Positions 15,929 through 25,090 of a stretch of DNA of 53,718 nucleotides are shown here, piece by piece; within the stretch, counting starts at the first letter, position 1; every line of letters starts with the position of its first letter. The stretch spans positions 1-53,718 of the forward strand of contig JARIAN010000060.1 of the NCBI GenBank assembly GCA_029257865.1, written 5' to 3'. Made by a program: the position numbers and the translations under genes. This stretch comes from Phocaeicola sp. (GTDB lineage Bacteria; Bacteroidota; Bacteroidia; Bacteroidales; Bacteroidaceae). Below the pieces are notes generated by a model. It was not told the DNA's origin. It was given only the letters and a program-made list of their open reading frames with translations, and did no database searches.

Positions 15929-17866
15929 TCAGTCAATAATATCTTCTTCTACAACCAAGTTGTCAATAATGAAGTTCTGGCGCTCCATCGTGTTCTTTCC
16001 CATATAGAACTCCAGCAGCTCCTTCACCGTATCTGTCTTTTTCAAAGAAACCTGCTCCAAACGCATATCCTTGCCAATGAAATGTCGGAACTCATCGGGC
16101 GAGATTTCACCCAATCCTTTAAATCGTGTGATTTCGGGGTTAGGTCCCAGTTCCTCTATCGCCGCACTGCGTTCCTCTTCAGAATAGCAATAGATAGTTT
16201 CATACACCCCTTTCTTGCGGTTTCTCACACGGAAAAGCGGTGTCTGAAGAATATATACGTGACCTTTCTTAATCAAATCGGGAAAGAACTGCAAGAAGAA
16301 AGTAATCATCAGCAGACGAATATGCATACCATCCACATCGGCATCGGTAGCTACAATCACCTTATTATATCGCAATCCGTCGAGACCATCTTCAATATTC
16401 AAAGCAGCCTGAAGCAAATTGAACTCCTCGTTCTCATATACCACTTTCTTGGTAAGTCCGAATGAGTTCAGAGGTTTACCTCGCAAACTGAATACCGCCT
16501 GTGTGTTCACATCACGGCTCTTGGTGATAGAACCACTTGCAGAGTCTCCCTCCGTAATGAAGATGGAACTTTCCAAACGAGGGTCGTTGTCCTCGTCTTT
16601 CTTCCCTCCCTTCGCATCATTAAGATGAGTACGGCAGTCTCTCAACTTTCTATTGTGCAAGTTTGCTTTCTTGGCACGCTCACGAGCAATCTTAGTCACT
16701 CCGGCAATAGCCTTACGCTCCTTTTCCGATTCCTGAATCTTCTGCAGCAGTACTTCGGCTACATCGGCATGCTTATGCAAATAATTGTCGACATTCTCCT
16801 TAACAAAATCACCAACAAACTTATTTACACTCACTCCTGAAAGCGGATAAGGATTCCCCTCAGAGTCTTTTTCCGGAGCCATAGTCAGCGAGCCCAACTT
16901 AATTTTGGTCTGACTTTCAAAAGTAGGCTCAATCACATTGATAGCCACAGCAGCGACCAGTCCGTTTCGTATATCCTGGAATTCCATATTCTTTCCAAAG
17001 AACTCTTTGATGGTACGTGCAATGTGTTCCTTAAATGCACTCTGATGTGTCCCCCCTTGAGTAGTGTGCTGACCGTTGACAAACGAATAATACTCCTCAC
17101 CATACTGCGGACTATGTGTAAAAGCAATCTCAATATCTTCATCTTGAATATGAATGATAGGATACAAACCTTGTGCAGTCATGTTATCATTCAGCAGGTC
17201 CTCCAGCCCGTTACGGCTGATAATGCGATGCCCATTGTAATAAATGGCCAATCCGGTATTCAGATAAGTATAATTTCGGAGCATCGTTTCAATAAACTCC
17301 GGACGGAAATGATAATTGAGAAACAAGGTAGCATCCGGCTCGAAAAAGATATAAGTACCGTTTTCTTCATTGGTAGGCATAGTATGGTCGCTCACCAATT
17401 CTCCTTTAGAGAACACAGCCTCACGCATCTGTCCTTCGCGCACACTTCGCGCAATAAAGCGTGTGCTCAATGCATTGACAGCCTTTGCACCTACACCATT
17501 CAGCCCCACACTCTTCTTAAAAGCCTTAGTGTCGTATTTACCTCCGGTATTCAACATAGAAACCGCATCGACCAAGCTACCTAAAGGGATACCACGACCA
17601 TAATCGCGCACAGAAACGCGCAAATTGTCCTCCATTTGGATTTCAATACGCTTCCCTGCTCCCATCTTAAACTCATCGATACAATTATCTACCACTTCCT
17701 TGAGCAAGACATAAATACCGTCTTCCACTTGCGAACCATCGCCCAAACGCCCAATATACATACCCGGACGGGTACGCACATGCTCCATATCACTCAAATG
17801 ACGAATGTTGTCTTCTGTATAGGCAACAGGAGTTTGAGTAGATTCATTATTATTAAATTCTTCCAT
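15929..17866 (-). CDS. parE: Type IIA DNA topoisomerase subunit B (topoisomerase IV ParE type)
   Basis: This 645-residue ATPase subunit powers strand passage with its ParC-like partner and separates daughter chromosomes. The GHKL ATPase domain shows [17 protein letters not shown] and [14 protein letters not shown]. The transducer ends near residue 390. The TOPRIM domain has the metal motif TEGDSASGS, and later [14 protein letters not shown] prefer ParE over GyrB from the length and the short C-terminal region, but I cannot align it. No parC/gyrA homologue lies next to it. It follows the GNAT-like gene by 15 bp. Confidence 0.88.
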   Translation of the reverse strand: MEEFNNNESTQTPVAYTEDNIRHLSDMEHVRTRPGMYIGRLGDGSQVEDGIYVLLKEVVDNCIDEFKMGAGKRIEIQMEDNLRVSVRDYGRGIPLGSLVDAVSMLNTGGKYDTKAFKKSVGLNGVGAKAVNALSTRFIARSVREGQMREAVFSKGELVSDHTMPTNEENGTYIFFEPDATLFLNYHFRPEFIETMLRNYTYLNTGLAIYYNGHRIISRNGLEDLLNDNMTAQGLYPIIHIQDEDIEIAFTHSPQYGEEYYSFVNGQHTTQGGTHQSAFKEHIARTIKEFFGKNMEFQDIRNGLVAAVAINVIEPTFESQTKIKLGSLTMAPEKDSEGNPYPLSGVSVNKFVGDFVKENVDNYLHKHADVAEVLLQKIQESEKERKAIAGVTKIARERAKKANLHNRKLRDCRTHLNDAKGGKKDEDNDPRLESSIFITEGDSASGSITKSRDVNTQAVFSLRGKPLNSFGLTKKVVYENEEFNLLQAALNIEDGLDGLRYNKVIVATDADVDGMHIRLLMITFFLQFFPDLIKKGHVYILQTPLFRVRNRKKGVYETIYCYSEEERSAAIEELGPNPEITRFKGLGEISPDEFRHFIGKDMRLEQVSLKKTDTVKELLEFYMGKNTMERQNFIIDNLVVEEDIID

Positions 17867-17881
17867 TCGTCTTAATACAAT

Positions 17882-19012
17882 TTACAAACTTTTCTTGAAA
17901 GCCCTTCTACGCTTATGCTGCACCGATTCAAACGCACTCCACTGAGCCTGTACTTTGGTATTGAGTTCCAATTCAGGATTACTTTCACCATATTCAAATC
18001 CCATTTCACGATAAATCGGCACCAAATCATAAAACAACAGTGCATTGACTCCTTTACTCTGATATTCGGGCTTAACCCCAACAAGCAACAAGTCGAGCAC
18101 CTTAGGCTTTTTTATAAACAATGCTTTCAACAAATGGAACCATCCAAATGGAAGCATCTTTCCCTTGGCTTTCTGCAACGCTTGAGAAAGAGAAGGCATT
18201 GAAATACCAACCGCCACTAAATTTCCTTCGGCATCTTCTACCAACGAAACCATACGCAGGTCTATCAGCGGTAAATACATCTTAACATATTGGTCAATCT
18301 GTCTCTGAGTCATCTTGGAGTAGCCGTAAAGCGGTGCATATGCTTCGTTGATTAAATCGAAAATCTTTTGGCCATAATTGCCCTCTTTAATTTCACTACG
18401 TTTCAACTTCTTGATTTTCAGATTATATTTCTTCAAAATAATTTCTGAAATACGTATAAACTTTTCAGGCAGTTTGTCGGGAACCATCAGCTTAAACTCT
18501 ACCCAATCGGCTTCTTTTACCAAGCCCAACTTCTCCATGTGAACGGGATAATAAGGATAATTATAGATGGTGGCCATTGTACTCAACTGGTCAAAACCTT
18601 CCACCAACATTCCTTCGGCATCCATGTCGGTAAATCCAAGAGGACCTACCAACGTATCCATTCCACGCGACTTCCCCCATTTACCCACTTCATCCAACAA
18701 CTTTTCAGACACTTCCAAATCGTCAACAAAATCTATCCATCCAAAACGAACCTCTTTCTTATTCCATGTTTCATTGGCACGATGGTTAATGATAGCAGCC
18801 ACACGCCCTACCAACTTACCTTCTTTATAAGCTAAAAAATAATCGGCTTCACAAAACTCAAATGCCGGATTCTTCTTGGTGCTGAAAGTATTGACCATAT
18901 CATCACAAAGGTCCGGAACAGAATAAGGGTTATTCTTATATAATTCGTAATTAAAACGAATAAAGTCTTTCAGTTCTTTCGACGAACTTACTTTCTTAAT
19001 TATAATAGCCAT
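17882..19012 (-). CDS. GNAT-like acetyltransferase-fold protein, substrate unknown
   Basis: This predicts a 376-residue protein. The ATG at 19012 (MAIIIKKVSSSKELKD) is preferred over an upstream start at 19054, because the extra residues are not family-like. AEGNLVAVGISMPSLSQALQ and LLVGVKPEYQSKGVNALLFYDLVPIYREMG (seen in two parts) resemble the acetyl-CoA strand and the Q/R-x-x-G-x-A type loop of GNAT proteins. The N-terminal half holds YFLAYKEGKLVGRVAAIIN, a second GNAT-like strand pair. It may have two GNAT halves. It leads the parE-coaD-S41 unit. I do not know the substrate. Confidence 0.75.
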   Translation of the reverse strand: MAIIIKKVSSSKELKDFIRFNYELYKNNPYSVPDLCDDMVNTFSTKKNPAFEFCEADYFLAYKEGKLVGRVAAIINHRANETWNKKEVRFGWIDFVDDLEVSEKLLDEVGKWGKSRGMDTLVGPLGFTDMDAEGMLVEGFDQLSTMATIYNYPYYPVHMEKLGLVKEADWVEFKLMVPDKLPEKFIRISEIILKKYNLKIKKLKRSEIKEGNYGQKIFDLINEAYAPLYGYSKMTQRQIDQYVKMYLPLIDLRMVSLVEDAEGNLVAVGISMPSLSQALQKAKGKMLPFGWFHLLKALFIKKPKVLDLLLVGVKPEYQSKGVNALLFYDLVPIYREMGFEYGESNPELELNTKVQAQWSAFESVQHKRRRAFKKSL

Positions 19013-19112
19013 TGGTTTGTATTTCTTGATATTTTCAGTCTGTAAAGATAACACATTTTATCTGAAGAAAGGCCTTATTTACTGCATTTCATACCAACCT
19101 ATCTACTTTTAT

Positions 19113-20087
19113 CTACTGTTGCATAATGAGATACATAGTATAAATCACATAAGCGGTCATTAAAAGTACACCTTCGAAACGAGTAATAGTACGTTTTTGA
19201 AAAAACCAACCAACAAGCCAAAACAGCACAGATGACAGCACAAGTACAAAAATGTCAATATTATTTATCTTCCCCATAGACAAAGGAAAGACTGAGGCAC
19301 TACATCCCAACACGAAAAAAATATTAAACAAATTACTTCCTATCACGTTACCGATAGCAATACCCGGATTCTTCTTTAAAGCAGCTGTAACAGAAGTAGC
19401 CAGTTCAGGCAAAGAAGTACCTCCTGCCACGAGGGTAAGCCCAATCACAGATTCGCTCACCCCTAAGATACGGGCTATCCCACTGGCTCCATCTACAAAA
19501 CATTGCCCACCAAAAATCAAACCAGCCAAACCACCTAAGATAAACAAAGAAGAACGACCAAGCGACATTTCCTTTATTTTTTCCCCATCGGCCACTTCTT
19601 CTTGCGAACCTTGACGCGCGATAGAAAAAGTGTAACGCATAAAAATCAAGAAAAAGGCCAGCAAAATAAATCCATCAATCCTGCTTATCACATTCCGAGA
19701 TCCTCCGTCAAGCCATACGTCATTGGATAAAAATGCAAAAACTAACGAAGAAAGAATCACTAATGGGATTTCTTTACTCATAATTCCCTTGTCCACCTTT
19801 ATCGGAAACACCAATGCCGTACATCCTATAATCATCAATATATTGAAGATATTGCTTCCCACTACATTTCCGATTGCCATTTCGGCACTTCCCTGAATGG
19901 CTGACAGCAAACTAATTACCAATTCAGGCGCAGAAGTGCCAAAAGCCACGATAGTAAGCCCTATAACCAAATCGGAGATATGAAAGCGTTTTGCTACCGA
20001 TGCGGCACCATCTGTAAGAATATTGGCACCAACAAGAATCAAGGCTAAACCGCCTAAAAGAAATAATACATGTCCAATCATAATCAT
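19113..20087 (-). CDS. Calcium/sodium antiporter, CaCA family
   Basis: This 324-residue inner-membrane protein has about ten hydrophobic segments. The two alpha repeats typical of the family are visible: FGTSAPELVISLLSA and GNVVGSNIFNILMI in the first half, then AGGTSLPELATSVTAA and GNVIGSNLFNIFFV in the second. These acidic GTSxPE motifs bind Ca2+ and Na+. A short hydrophilic loop (ARQGSQEEVADGEKIKEM) separates the halves. It resembles the YrbG type. Its start overlaps the stop of the DUF3810 gene by one base (TAATG), so the pair is translationally coupled. Confidence 0.92.
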   Translation of the reverse strand: MIMIGHVLFLLGGLALILVGANILTDGAASVAKRFHISDLVIGLTIVAFGTSAPELVISLLSAIQGSAEMAIGNVVGSNIFNILMIIGCTALVFPIKVDKGIMSKEIPLVILSSLVFAFLSNDVWLDGGSRNVISRIDGFILLAFFLIFMRYTFSIARQGSQEEVADGEKIKEMSLGRSSLFILGGLAGLIFGGQCFVDGASGIARILGVSESVIGLTLVAGGTSLPELATSVTAALKKNPGIAIGNVIGSNLFNIFFVLGCSASVFPLSMGKINNIDIFVLVLSSVLFWLVGWFFQKRTITRFEGVLLMTAYVIYTMYLIMQQ

Positions 20088-21166
20088 TAATATTTTAAGA
20101 ATTTACAAAAATCAACGTTGTTTCTTTCATCCTTCGCAGAAAATGAAAGGATCATACCAATCACTTCGGCATAGTTCCTCTGTCCTGAAGATATGCGATT
20201 CCCTTTCAGATAAAAGTCATATATGACCGACTGAACCGCCCCCAGCCATTTACTATAACGTCCCTTCCAATATTCCTGATTCGTGGAAAATTGCAATAAT
20301 ACCTCCGGGCGAACAGTTTGCACCCACTTCCGGAAATCTGTTTCGGAAAGTAGCCCTCTCGCATTACTGAACACATAGGGAAACAACCCTAAATAACCAC
20401 TATAACGAATGGATTGATTAGAAGAACGAATACAGATTTGCCAAGCCCAGAAATTTGCTTCTGCTTCACTACTCACTCCCAACAAATGGGATAATTCATG
20501 CGCATAAGTAAACGGACGCTGAACAGGCAACAGTTCATGATTTAAATGAGATTCGCAAAAGAAAGGTCCCATAAATCCCAAGACTCCCACACGAGAATAA
20601 AGCGTATTGACCAAAGATTTCTTAGGATGCTGAAATGAATAAGGTACAGATAGTCCAAAACGCTCCGGAACTTTTTTATATAGATACTTGATTTCATTTT
20701 CCATCTCTACCTCCCCAACAAATGTTTGTACAGTAAAAGTTTCATTCAAGCTGTCTGTATAAACAGATAAAAACCGACGAAAATGCTCTTCTTCATATAC
20801 TGCCGGCCTAACACCAGAGCGGACAAACCAATCGTCACGAAAATAATTCATTCCCCATGTCCAATAAAACCAAGCGAAAAACAAGGCTAACACTCCTAAT
20901 TCATGAAGCAATAAAATCTTCATCTTTTTCTTTCCATACATCCAACAGGGATAAATAAAAAGAAACAGCAAAACTGAAATCACGCAGACTTCACACAAAG
21001 AAAAAGGTACGACAGAAGCTGCTACCGACAAAAGAAAAGAAATTCCCGGATATAGCTGCCTTGCATACCATTCTCCTGCTCCCGGAATCCAACGAAACAG
21101 AAAGACAGTCACTGCCGGAAAAAGCATCAAAACTACTCCTAACTTTCTGAAAGCAATATTTTTCAT
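20087..21166 (-). CDS. DUF3810 membrane protein with an HExxH zinc-protease motif
   Basis: This 359-residue protein matches the DUF3810 family. Three hydrophobic segments lie in the first 110 residues (about 10-30, 45-75 and 85-105). A large extra-membrane domain follows with YAHELSHLLGVSSEAEANFWAW: HELSH at 223-227 is a zincin motif and a Glu shortly after could be the third ligand. It may be a metalloprotease, but I know no substrate. The ATG at 21166 lies only 5 bp after a perfect -7 element, so the mRNA may be leaderless. It is coupled to the antiporter. Confidence 0.85.
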   Translation of the reverse strand: MKNIAFRKLGVVLMLFPAVTVFLFRWIPGAGEWYARQLYPGISFLLSVAASVVPFSLCEVCVISVLLFLFIYPCWMYGKKKMKILLLHELGVLALFFAWFYWTWGMNYFRDDWFVRSGVRPAVYEEEHFRRFLSVYTDSLNETFTVQTFVGEVEMENEIKYLYKKVPERFGLSVPYSFQHPKKSLVNTLYSRVGVLGFMGPFFCESHLNHELLPVQRPFTYAHELSHLLGVSSEAEANFWAWQICIRSSNQSIRYSGYLGLFPYVFSNARGLLSETDFRKWVQTVRPEVLLQFSTNQEYWKGRYSKWLGAVQSVIYDFYLKGNRISSGQRNYAEVIGMILSFSAKDERNNVDFCKFLKY

Positions 21167-21171
21167 AGTTG

Positions 21172-21179
21172 CAAAGGTA
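21172..21179 (-). promoter_or_regulatory. -7 element upstream of the DUF3810 gene
   Basis: The minus strand reads TACCTTTG then CAACT and the ATG. The -7 to ATG distance is 5 bp, which predicts transcription starting at or beside the start codon. No clear -33 TTTG is present. Confidence 0.55.
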
Positions 21180-21201
21180 GGATTATTCCAATTAAAATCT
21201 T

Positions 21202-21209
21202 TAATTTTG
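21202..21209 (+). promoter_or_regulatory. -7 element upstream of the SpmA/SpmB gene
   Basis: TAATTTTG matches the TAnnTTTG consensus and leads to the ATG at 21250 with a leader of about 35 nt. It lies 22 bp from the divergent -7 element of the DUF3810 gene. The 83-bp gap is therefore a compact divergent promoter pair. Confidence 0.5.
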
Positions 21210-21249
21210 TGGAGTTAATGATTGTCAATATTTAAACTTATCATAGTGC

Positions 21250-22482
21250 ATGGTACTCAATTATATTTGGATTACTTTTTTCCTTGCAGCCTTTCTGGTT
21301 GCAAGCATACAGCTGGTTTTCTACGGAAATACAGAAGTCTTTCCAGCCATCATCAACTCTACTTTCGAGTCATCCAAAACAGCTTTCGACATTTCACTCG
21401 GACTGACAGGAGTACTTTCACTCTGGATGGGTATCATGCAGATAGGAGAAAAAGGAGGAGTGGTGAGTTTCTTTTCCAAGATACTTAGCCCTATATTCAC
21501 CCGTCTCTTTCCAGACATACCTAAAGGACATCCTGTAACAGGAAGTATCTTCATGAATCTGACAGCAAATATGCTCGGACTCGACAATGCAGCTACCCCT
21601 CTTGGACTGAAAGCTATGGAAGGGCTGCAAGAACTAAACCCCGATAAGAAATCAGCCAGCAACCCGATGATCATGTTTCTGGTGCTGAACACCTCCGGAC
21701 TTACTATCGTACCTATCAGCATCATGGTATATCGAGCACAGATGGGAGCAACACAACCTACCGATGTGTTCGTTCCGATTCTGCTTGCCACCTTCTTCTC
21801 GACATTAGCGGGTATCATTATGGTAAGTTTGTACCAGCGCATCAATTTACTCAACCATACAATCTTGCTTTTCTTAGGAGGAATCAGCCTGTTTATTGCT
21901 GGTATCATCTATTTTTTCAGCACCCTTTCACGGGCTCAAATCGATGTGTATTCTACCAATGCCGCCAACATACTCCTTTTTTGTCTTATCATTGGATTCA
22001 TCCTTTCTGGCATCAAACGGCGCATCAATGTATATGATACTTTTATAGAAGGAGCAAAAGAAGGATTCCAGACAGCTGTAAGAATCATCCCTTACCTAGT
22101 GGCTATATTAGTAGCCATCGGAGTATTCCGGGCTTCGGGATGTATGGACTTCATCATTCAAGGTATAGCCCAATCAATACAATGGGCAGGACTAGACAGC
22201 GATTTTGTAGGAGCTCTTCCCACAGCACTCATGAAACCGCTTAGCGGAAGTGGCGCACGGGGACTGATGGTAGATGCAATGAACACTTACGGAGCCGACT
22301 CTTTTGTAGGAAGAATGGCCTGTATATTTCAAGGGTCGACTGATACCACCTTCTACATTCTGGCAGTCTACTTTGGCAGTGTGGGAATAGTGAAAACAAG
22401 ACATGCTGTACCATGCGGACTGATTGCCGATTTGGCTGGAGTCATCTCTGCTATTTTTATAGGATATTTATTTTTTAACTGA
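21250..22482 (+). CDS. Fused SpmA-SpmB-like membrane protein (nucleoside recognition/Gate domains)
   Basis: This 410-residue inner-membrane protein has about ten hydrophobic segments. The N-terminal half matches SpmA (GVLSLWMGIMQIGEKGG, then NLTANMLGLDNAATPLGLKA). The C-terminal half matches SpmB (EGAKEGFQTAVRIIPYLVAI, then KPLSGSGARGLMVDAM and GSTDTTFYILAVYFGS). In spore formers these are two genes linked to spore core dehydration. Here they are one protein in a group that does not sporulate, so its role must be different, probably transport of a small solute. It ends 8 bp before ybeY. Confidence 0.88.
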   Translation: MVLNYIWITFFLAAFLVASIQLVFYGNTEVFPAIINSTFESSKTAFDISLGLTGVLSLWMGIMQIGEKGGVVSFFSKILSPIFTRLFPDIPKGHPVTGSIFMNLTANMLGLDNAATPLGLKAMEGLQELNPDKKSASNPMIMFLVLNTSGLTIVPISIMVYRAQMGATQPTDVFVPILLATFFSTLAGIIMVSLYQRINLLNHTILLFLGGISLFIAGIIYFFSTLSRAQIDVYSTNAANILLFCLIIGFILSGIKRRINVYDTFIEGAKEGFQTAVRIIPYLVAILVAIGVFRASGCMDFIIQGIAQSIQWAGLDSDFVGALPTALMKPLSGSGARGLMVDAMNTYGADSFVGRMACIFQGSTDTTFYILAVYFGSVGIVKTRHAVPCGLIADLAGVISAIFIGYLFFN

Positions 22483-22490
22483 AATTCGAT

Positions 22491-22919
22491 ATGATTACTT
22501 ATCAAACAGAAGACATTGAAATGCCCGCTATCCGTAAGCGGGAAACTTCGGCATGGGTAAAGGCTGTTGCCGAAAGTTATGGAAAGAAGATAGGAGAAAT
22601 AGCCTATATCTTCTGCTCGGACGAAAAGATTCTGGAAGTAAACCGACAGTATCTGCAACATGATTACTATACAGATATCATCACTTTCGACTATTGCGAA
22701 GGCAAACGTCTCTCGGGTGATCTGTTCATCAGTCTAGACACCGTACGTACCAATGCAGAACAGTTTGGTACTCCATACGAAACAGAGCTGAACCGTGTCA
22801 TCATTCATGGTATCCTCCACCTGTGCGGCATCAACGACAAAGGACCGGGCGAACGTGAAATCATGGAAGCAGCCGAGAATAAGGCTCTTCAGATGAGAAA
22901 AGATTTCATCTCAGAATAA
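22491..22919 (+). CDS. ybeY: Endoribonuclease YbeY, rRNA maturation factor
   Basis: This 142-residue protein matches YbeY, a metal-dependent RNase needed for 16S rRNA 3'-end processing and ribosome quality control. The strand SGDLFISLDTVRTNA and the active-site helix HGILHLCGIND (106-116) are present. The usual motif has three His ligands (H-x3-H-x5-H). Here the third position (116) is Asp. From memory, Bacteroidetes YbeY proteins often carry this change, so it need not be a loss of activity. It is coupled to the SpmA/SpmB gene and followed by a 17-bp inverted repeat. Confidence 0.9.
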   Translation: MITYQTEDIEMPAIRKRETSAWVKAVAESYGKKIGEIAYIFCSDEKILEVNRQYLQHDYYTDIITFDYCEGKRLSGDLFISLDTVRTNAEQFGTPYETELNRVIIHGILHLCGINDKGPGEREIMEAAENKALQMRKDFISE

Positions 22920-22926
22920 GCCTATA

Positions 22927-23018
22927 TTTACAACAAAACGTCGAGACATTTCAATAAAAATATCCCGACGTTTTGTTGTAAACGACACCTTCTTTTCCTA
23001 AAAACGTCGAGACGTTTT
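22927..23018. repeat. Inverted repeats in the ybeY-mnmG gap
   Basis: A perfect 17-bp inverted repeat, TTTACAACAAAACGTCG at 22927-22943 and its complement at 22966-22982, encloses 22 nt. A second palindrome has AAAACGTC (23001-23008) and GACGTTTT (23011-23018) around two bases. Both use the same half-site AAAACGTC. The motif CGAGAC(A/G)TTT occurs at 22942 and 23008, exactly 66 bp (three times 22) apart. The first hairpin sits 7 bp after the ybeY stop and could end its transcript, although no T-run follows. Confidence 0.75.
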
Positions 23019-23128
23019 CCGCCCTGCCTTTTCACGGTCGCAAAATCCCATGAAAACGTTCCATCTTTACCAAGTTTCTTTAAGTTCTTTTTTTACCCAC
23101 CGAATCTGCTCCACCCGTTTATTTTTCG

Positions 23129-23136
23129 TATTTTTG
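23129..23136 (+). promoter_or_regulatory. -7 element upstream of mnmG
   Basis: TATTTTTG followed by CATC fits TAnnTTTG and gives a leader of about 20 nt before the ATG at 23164. I see no TTTG at -33. Confidence 0.55.
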
Positions 23137-23163
23137 CATCAGATATAAAAACCTGTAAAACGA

Positions 23164-25035
23164 ATGGAATTTAAGTACGATGTGATTGTAATAGGTGCCG
23201 GACATGCAGGCTGCGAAGCTGCTGCTGCCGCCGCCAACCTCGGTTCTAAGACATGCCTAATCACCATGGACATGAACAAAATCGGACAGATGAGTTGTAA
23301 CCCAGCTGTAGGAGGTATTGCCAAAGGACAAATCGTGAGAGAAATAGATGCACTGGGAGGTTATATGGGACTGGTCACAGACCGTACCGCCATCCAGTTC
23401 CGAATGCTGAACCGCTCTAAAGGTCCTGCAATGTGGAGTCCTCGCGCACAATGCGACAGAGGCAAGTTCATCTGGGCTTGGAGAGATATTCTGGAAAACA
23501 TCCCTAACCTGCATATCTGGCAGGATACCGTGGAGGAACTCCTCGTTGACAACGGACAGGTGACCGGAGTGGTTACTTGCTGGGGAGTAACCTTCTATGC
23601 CAAATGTGTAATCCTTACCGCAGGTACTTTCTTAAACGGACTTATGCACATCGGACATAAAATGCTGGCCGGAGGACGATGTGCCGAACCAGCATCTTAC
23701 CATCTGACTGAATCCATCATACGCCACGGAATCACTGCCGGACGAATGAAAACAGGAACACCGGTAAGAATCGATGCCAGAAGTGTCGACTTTGGACTAA
23801 TGGAAACCCAAGACGGAGAAAATGACTTCCATCACTTCTCTTTCATCAGCGAACCTAGAAAACTTAAACAACTACAATGCTGGACTTGCTTCACTAATGA
23901 AGAGGTGCACGAAACTTTAAGAAAAGGACTGAGCGACTCACCACTATACAACGGACAGATCCAAAGTATCGGGCCACGCTACTGCCCTAGTATCGAAACA
24001 AAAATAGTTACCTTCCCCGACAAGCCACAACACCAGTTGTTCCTGGAACCGGAAGGAGAATCAACAAGGGAACTTTACCTGAACGGATTCTCCTCTTCAC
24101 TGCCAATGGAAATACAATTAGAAGCATTGAAGAAAGTTCCTTGCTTCAGAAACATTGTTGTATATCGTCCAGGATATGCCATCGAATATGATTACTTCGA
24201 CCCTACCCAACTTACCCATACCCTGGAAACCAAACAAGTCAAGAACCTTTTCCTTGCCGGGCAAGTAAACGGAACTACTGGATATGAAGAGGCAGGCGGA
24301 CAAGGTATCATAGCCGGTATCAACGCACACATCAACTGCCACGGAGGAGAACCTTTTGTACTGGGACGCGATGAAGCTTATATAGGTGTCTTGATTGATG
24401 ACTTGGTGACAAAGGGAGTAGACGAACCTTACCGTATGTTTACTTCTCGCGCAGAATACCGCATCTTGCTCCGTCAGGATGATGCCGACATGCGACTCAC
24501 CGAACGTGCCTACAAACTGGGACTGGTAAAACAAGACCGATATGATATGCTCTGCAGAAAGCGTGCCGAAATAGAACGTATCATCGAGTTTACAAAAGGC
24601 TATTCTATCAAAGCCGACAAGATTAATGATGCCTTGGAAAATATCGGAACAGCCAAGTTAGCACACGGATGCAAACTAATAGAACTATTGAGCCGCCCAC
24701 AAATTACCATTGAAAATATCGCACCTCATATTCCTGCTTTTAAAGCAGCACTCGATATGATTACCGAGCGCAAGGAAGAAATCATTGAAGCTGCAGAAGT
24801 ATTGATTAAATACCGTGGATATATCGACCGTGAACGATTAATTGCAGACAAGATACACCGCCTAGAAAGTATCCGTATCCAAGGGAAATTTGACTATGCC
24901 AACCTACAGTCTCTTTCAACAGAGGCCCGACAAAAACTCATAAAGATTAATCCAGAGACACTGGCACAAGCCAGCAGAATACCTGGTATATCTCCTAGCG
25001 ACATCAATGTCTTGCTGGTTTTACTGGGCAGATAA
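23164..25035 (+). CDS. mnmG: tRNA uridine-5-carboxymethylaminomethyl modification enzyme MnmG
   Basis: This 623-residue flavoprotein works with MnmE to modify the wobble uridine of tRNAs such as Leu(UAA), which supports accurate reading of purine-ending codons. The N-terminal FAD motif VIGAGHAGCEAAAAAA is intact. CNPAVGGIAKGQIVREIDAL, LTAGTFLNG and YEEAGGQGIIAGINA are GidA hallmarks. The C-terminal helical region (about 550-620) is the tRNA and MnmE binding part. In many bacteria this gene lies near the replication origin. A parS site starts 7 bp after its stop codon. Confidence 0.97.
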   Translation: MEFKYDVIVIGAGHAGCEAAAAAANLGSKTCLITMDMNKIGQMSCNPAVGGIAKGQIVREIDALGGYMGLVTDRTAIQFRMLNRSKGPAMWSPRAQCDRGKFIWAWRDILENIPNLHIWQDTVEELLVDNGQVTGVVTCWGVTFYAKCVILTAGTFLNGLMHIGHKMLAGGRCAEPASYHLTESIIRHGITAGRMKTGTPVRIDARSVDFGLMETQDGENDFHHFSFISEPRKLKQLQCWTCFTNEEVHETLRKGLSDSPLYNGQIQSIGPRYCPSIETKIVTFPDKPQHQLFLEPEGESTRELYLNGFSSSLPMEIQLEALKKVPCFRNIVVYRPGYAIEYDYFDPTQLTHTLETKQVKNLFLAGQVNGTTGYEEAGGQGIIAGINAHINCHGGEPFVLGRDEAYIGVLIDDLVTKGVDEPYRMFTSRAEYRILLRQDDADMRLTERAYKLGLVKQDRYDMLCRKRAEIERIIEFTKGYSIKADKINDALENIGTAKLAHGCKLIELLSRPQITIENIAPHIPAFKAALDMITERKEEIIEAAEVLIKYRGYIDRERLIADKIHRLESIRIQGKFDYANLQSLSTEARQKLIKINPETLAQASRIPGISPSDINVLLVLLGR

Positions 25036-25041
25036 ATATAG

Positions 25042-25057
25042 TGTTTCACGTGAAACA
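25042..25057. promoter_or_regulatory. parS centromere site for ParB
   Basis: TGTTTCACGTGAAACA is a perfect 16-bp palindrome, identical to the consensus site bound by chromosomal ParB/Spo0J. It lies in the 55-bp gap between mnmG and apt, 7 bp after the stop codon. ParB loads here and spreads with SMC to move the origin region. No parA or parB gene is in the window. A chance match of all 16 bases in 54 kb is very unlikely. Confidence 0.92.
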
Positions 25058-25090
25058 AGTAGTTTAAAGAATTTATATAACAAATTGAAT

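Noticed and set aside
15512-16465. Antisense frame of 317 codons across coaD and parE
   Set aside because: It lies opposite two well-supported genes and its product has no recognisable domain.
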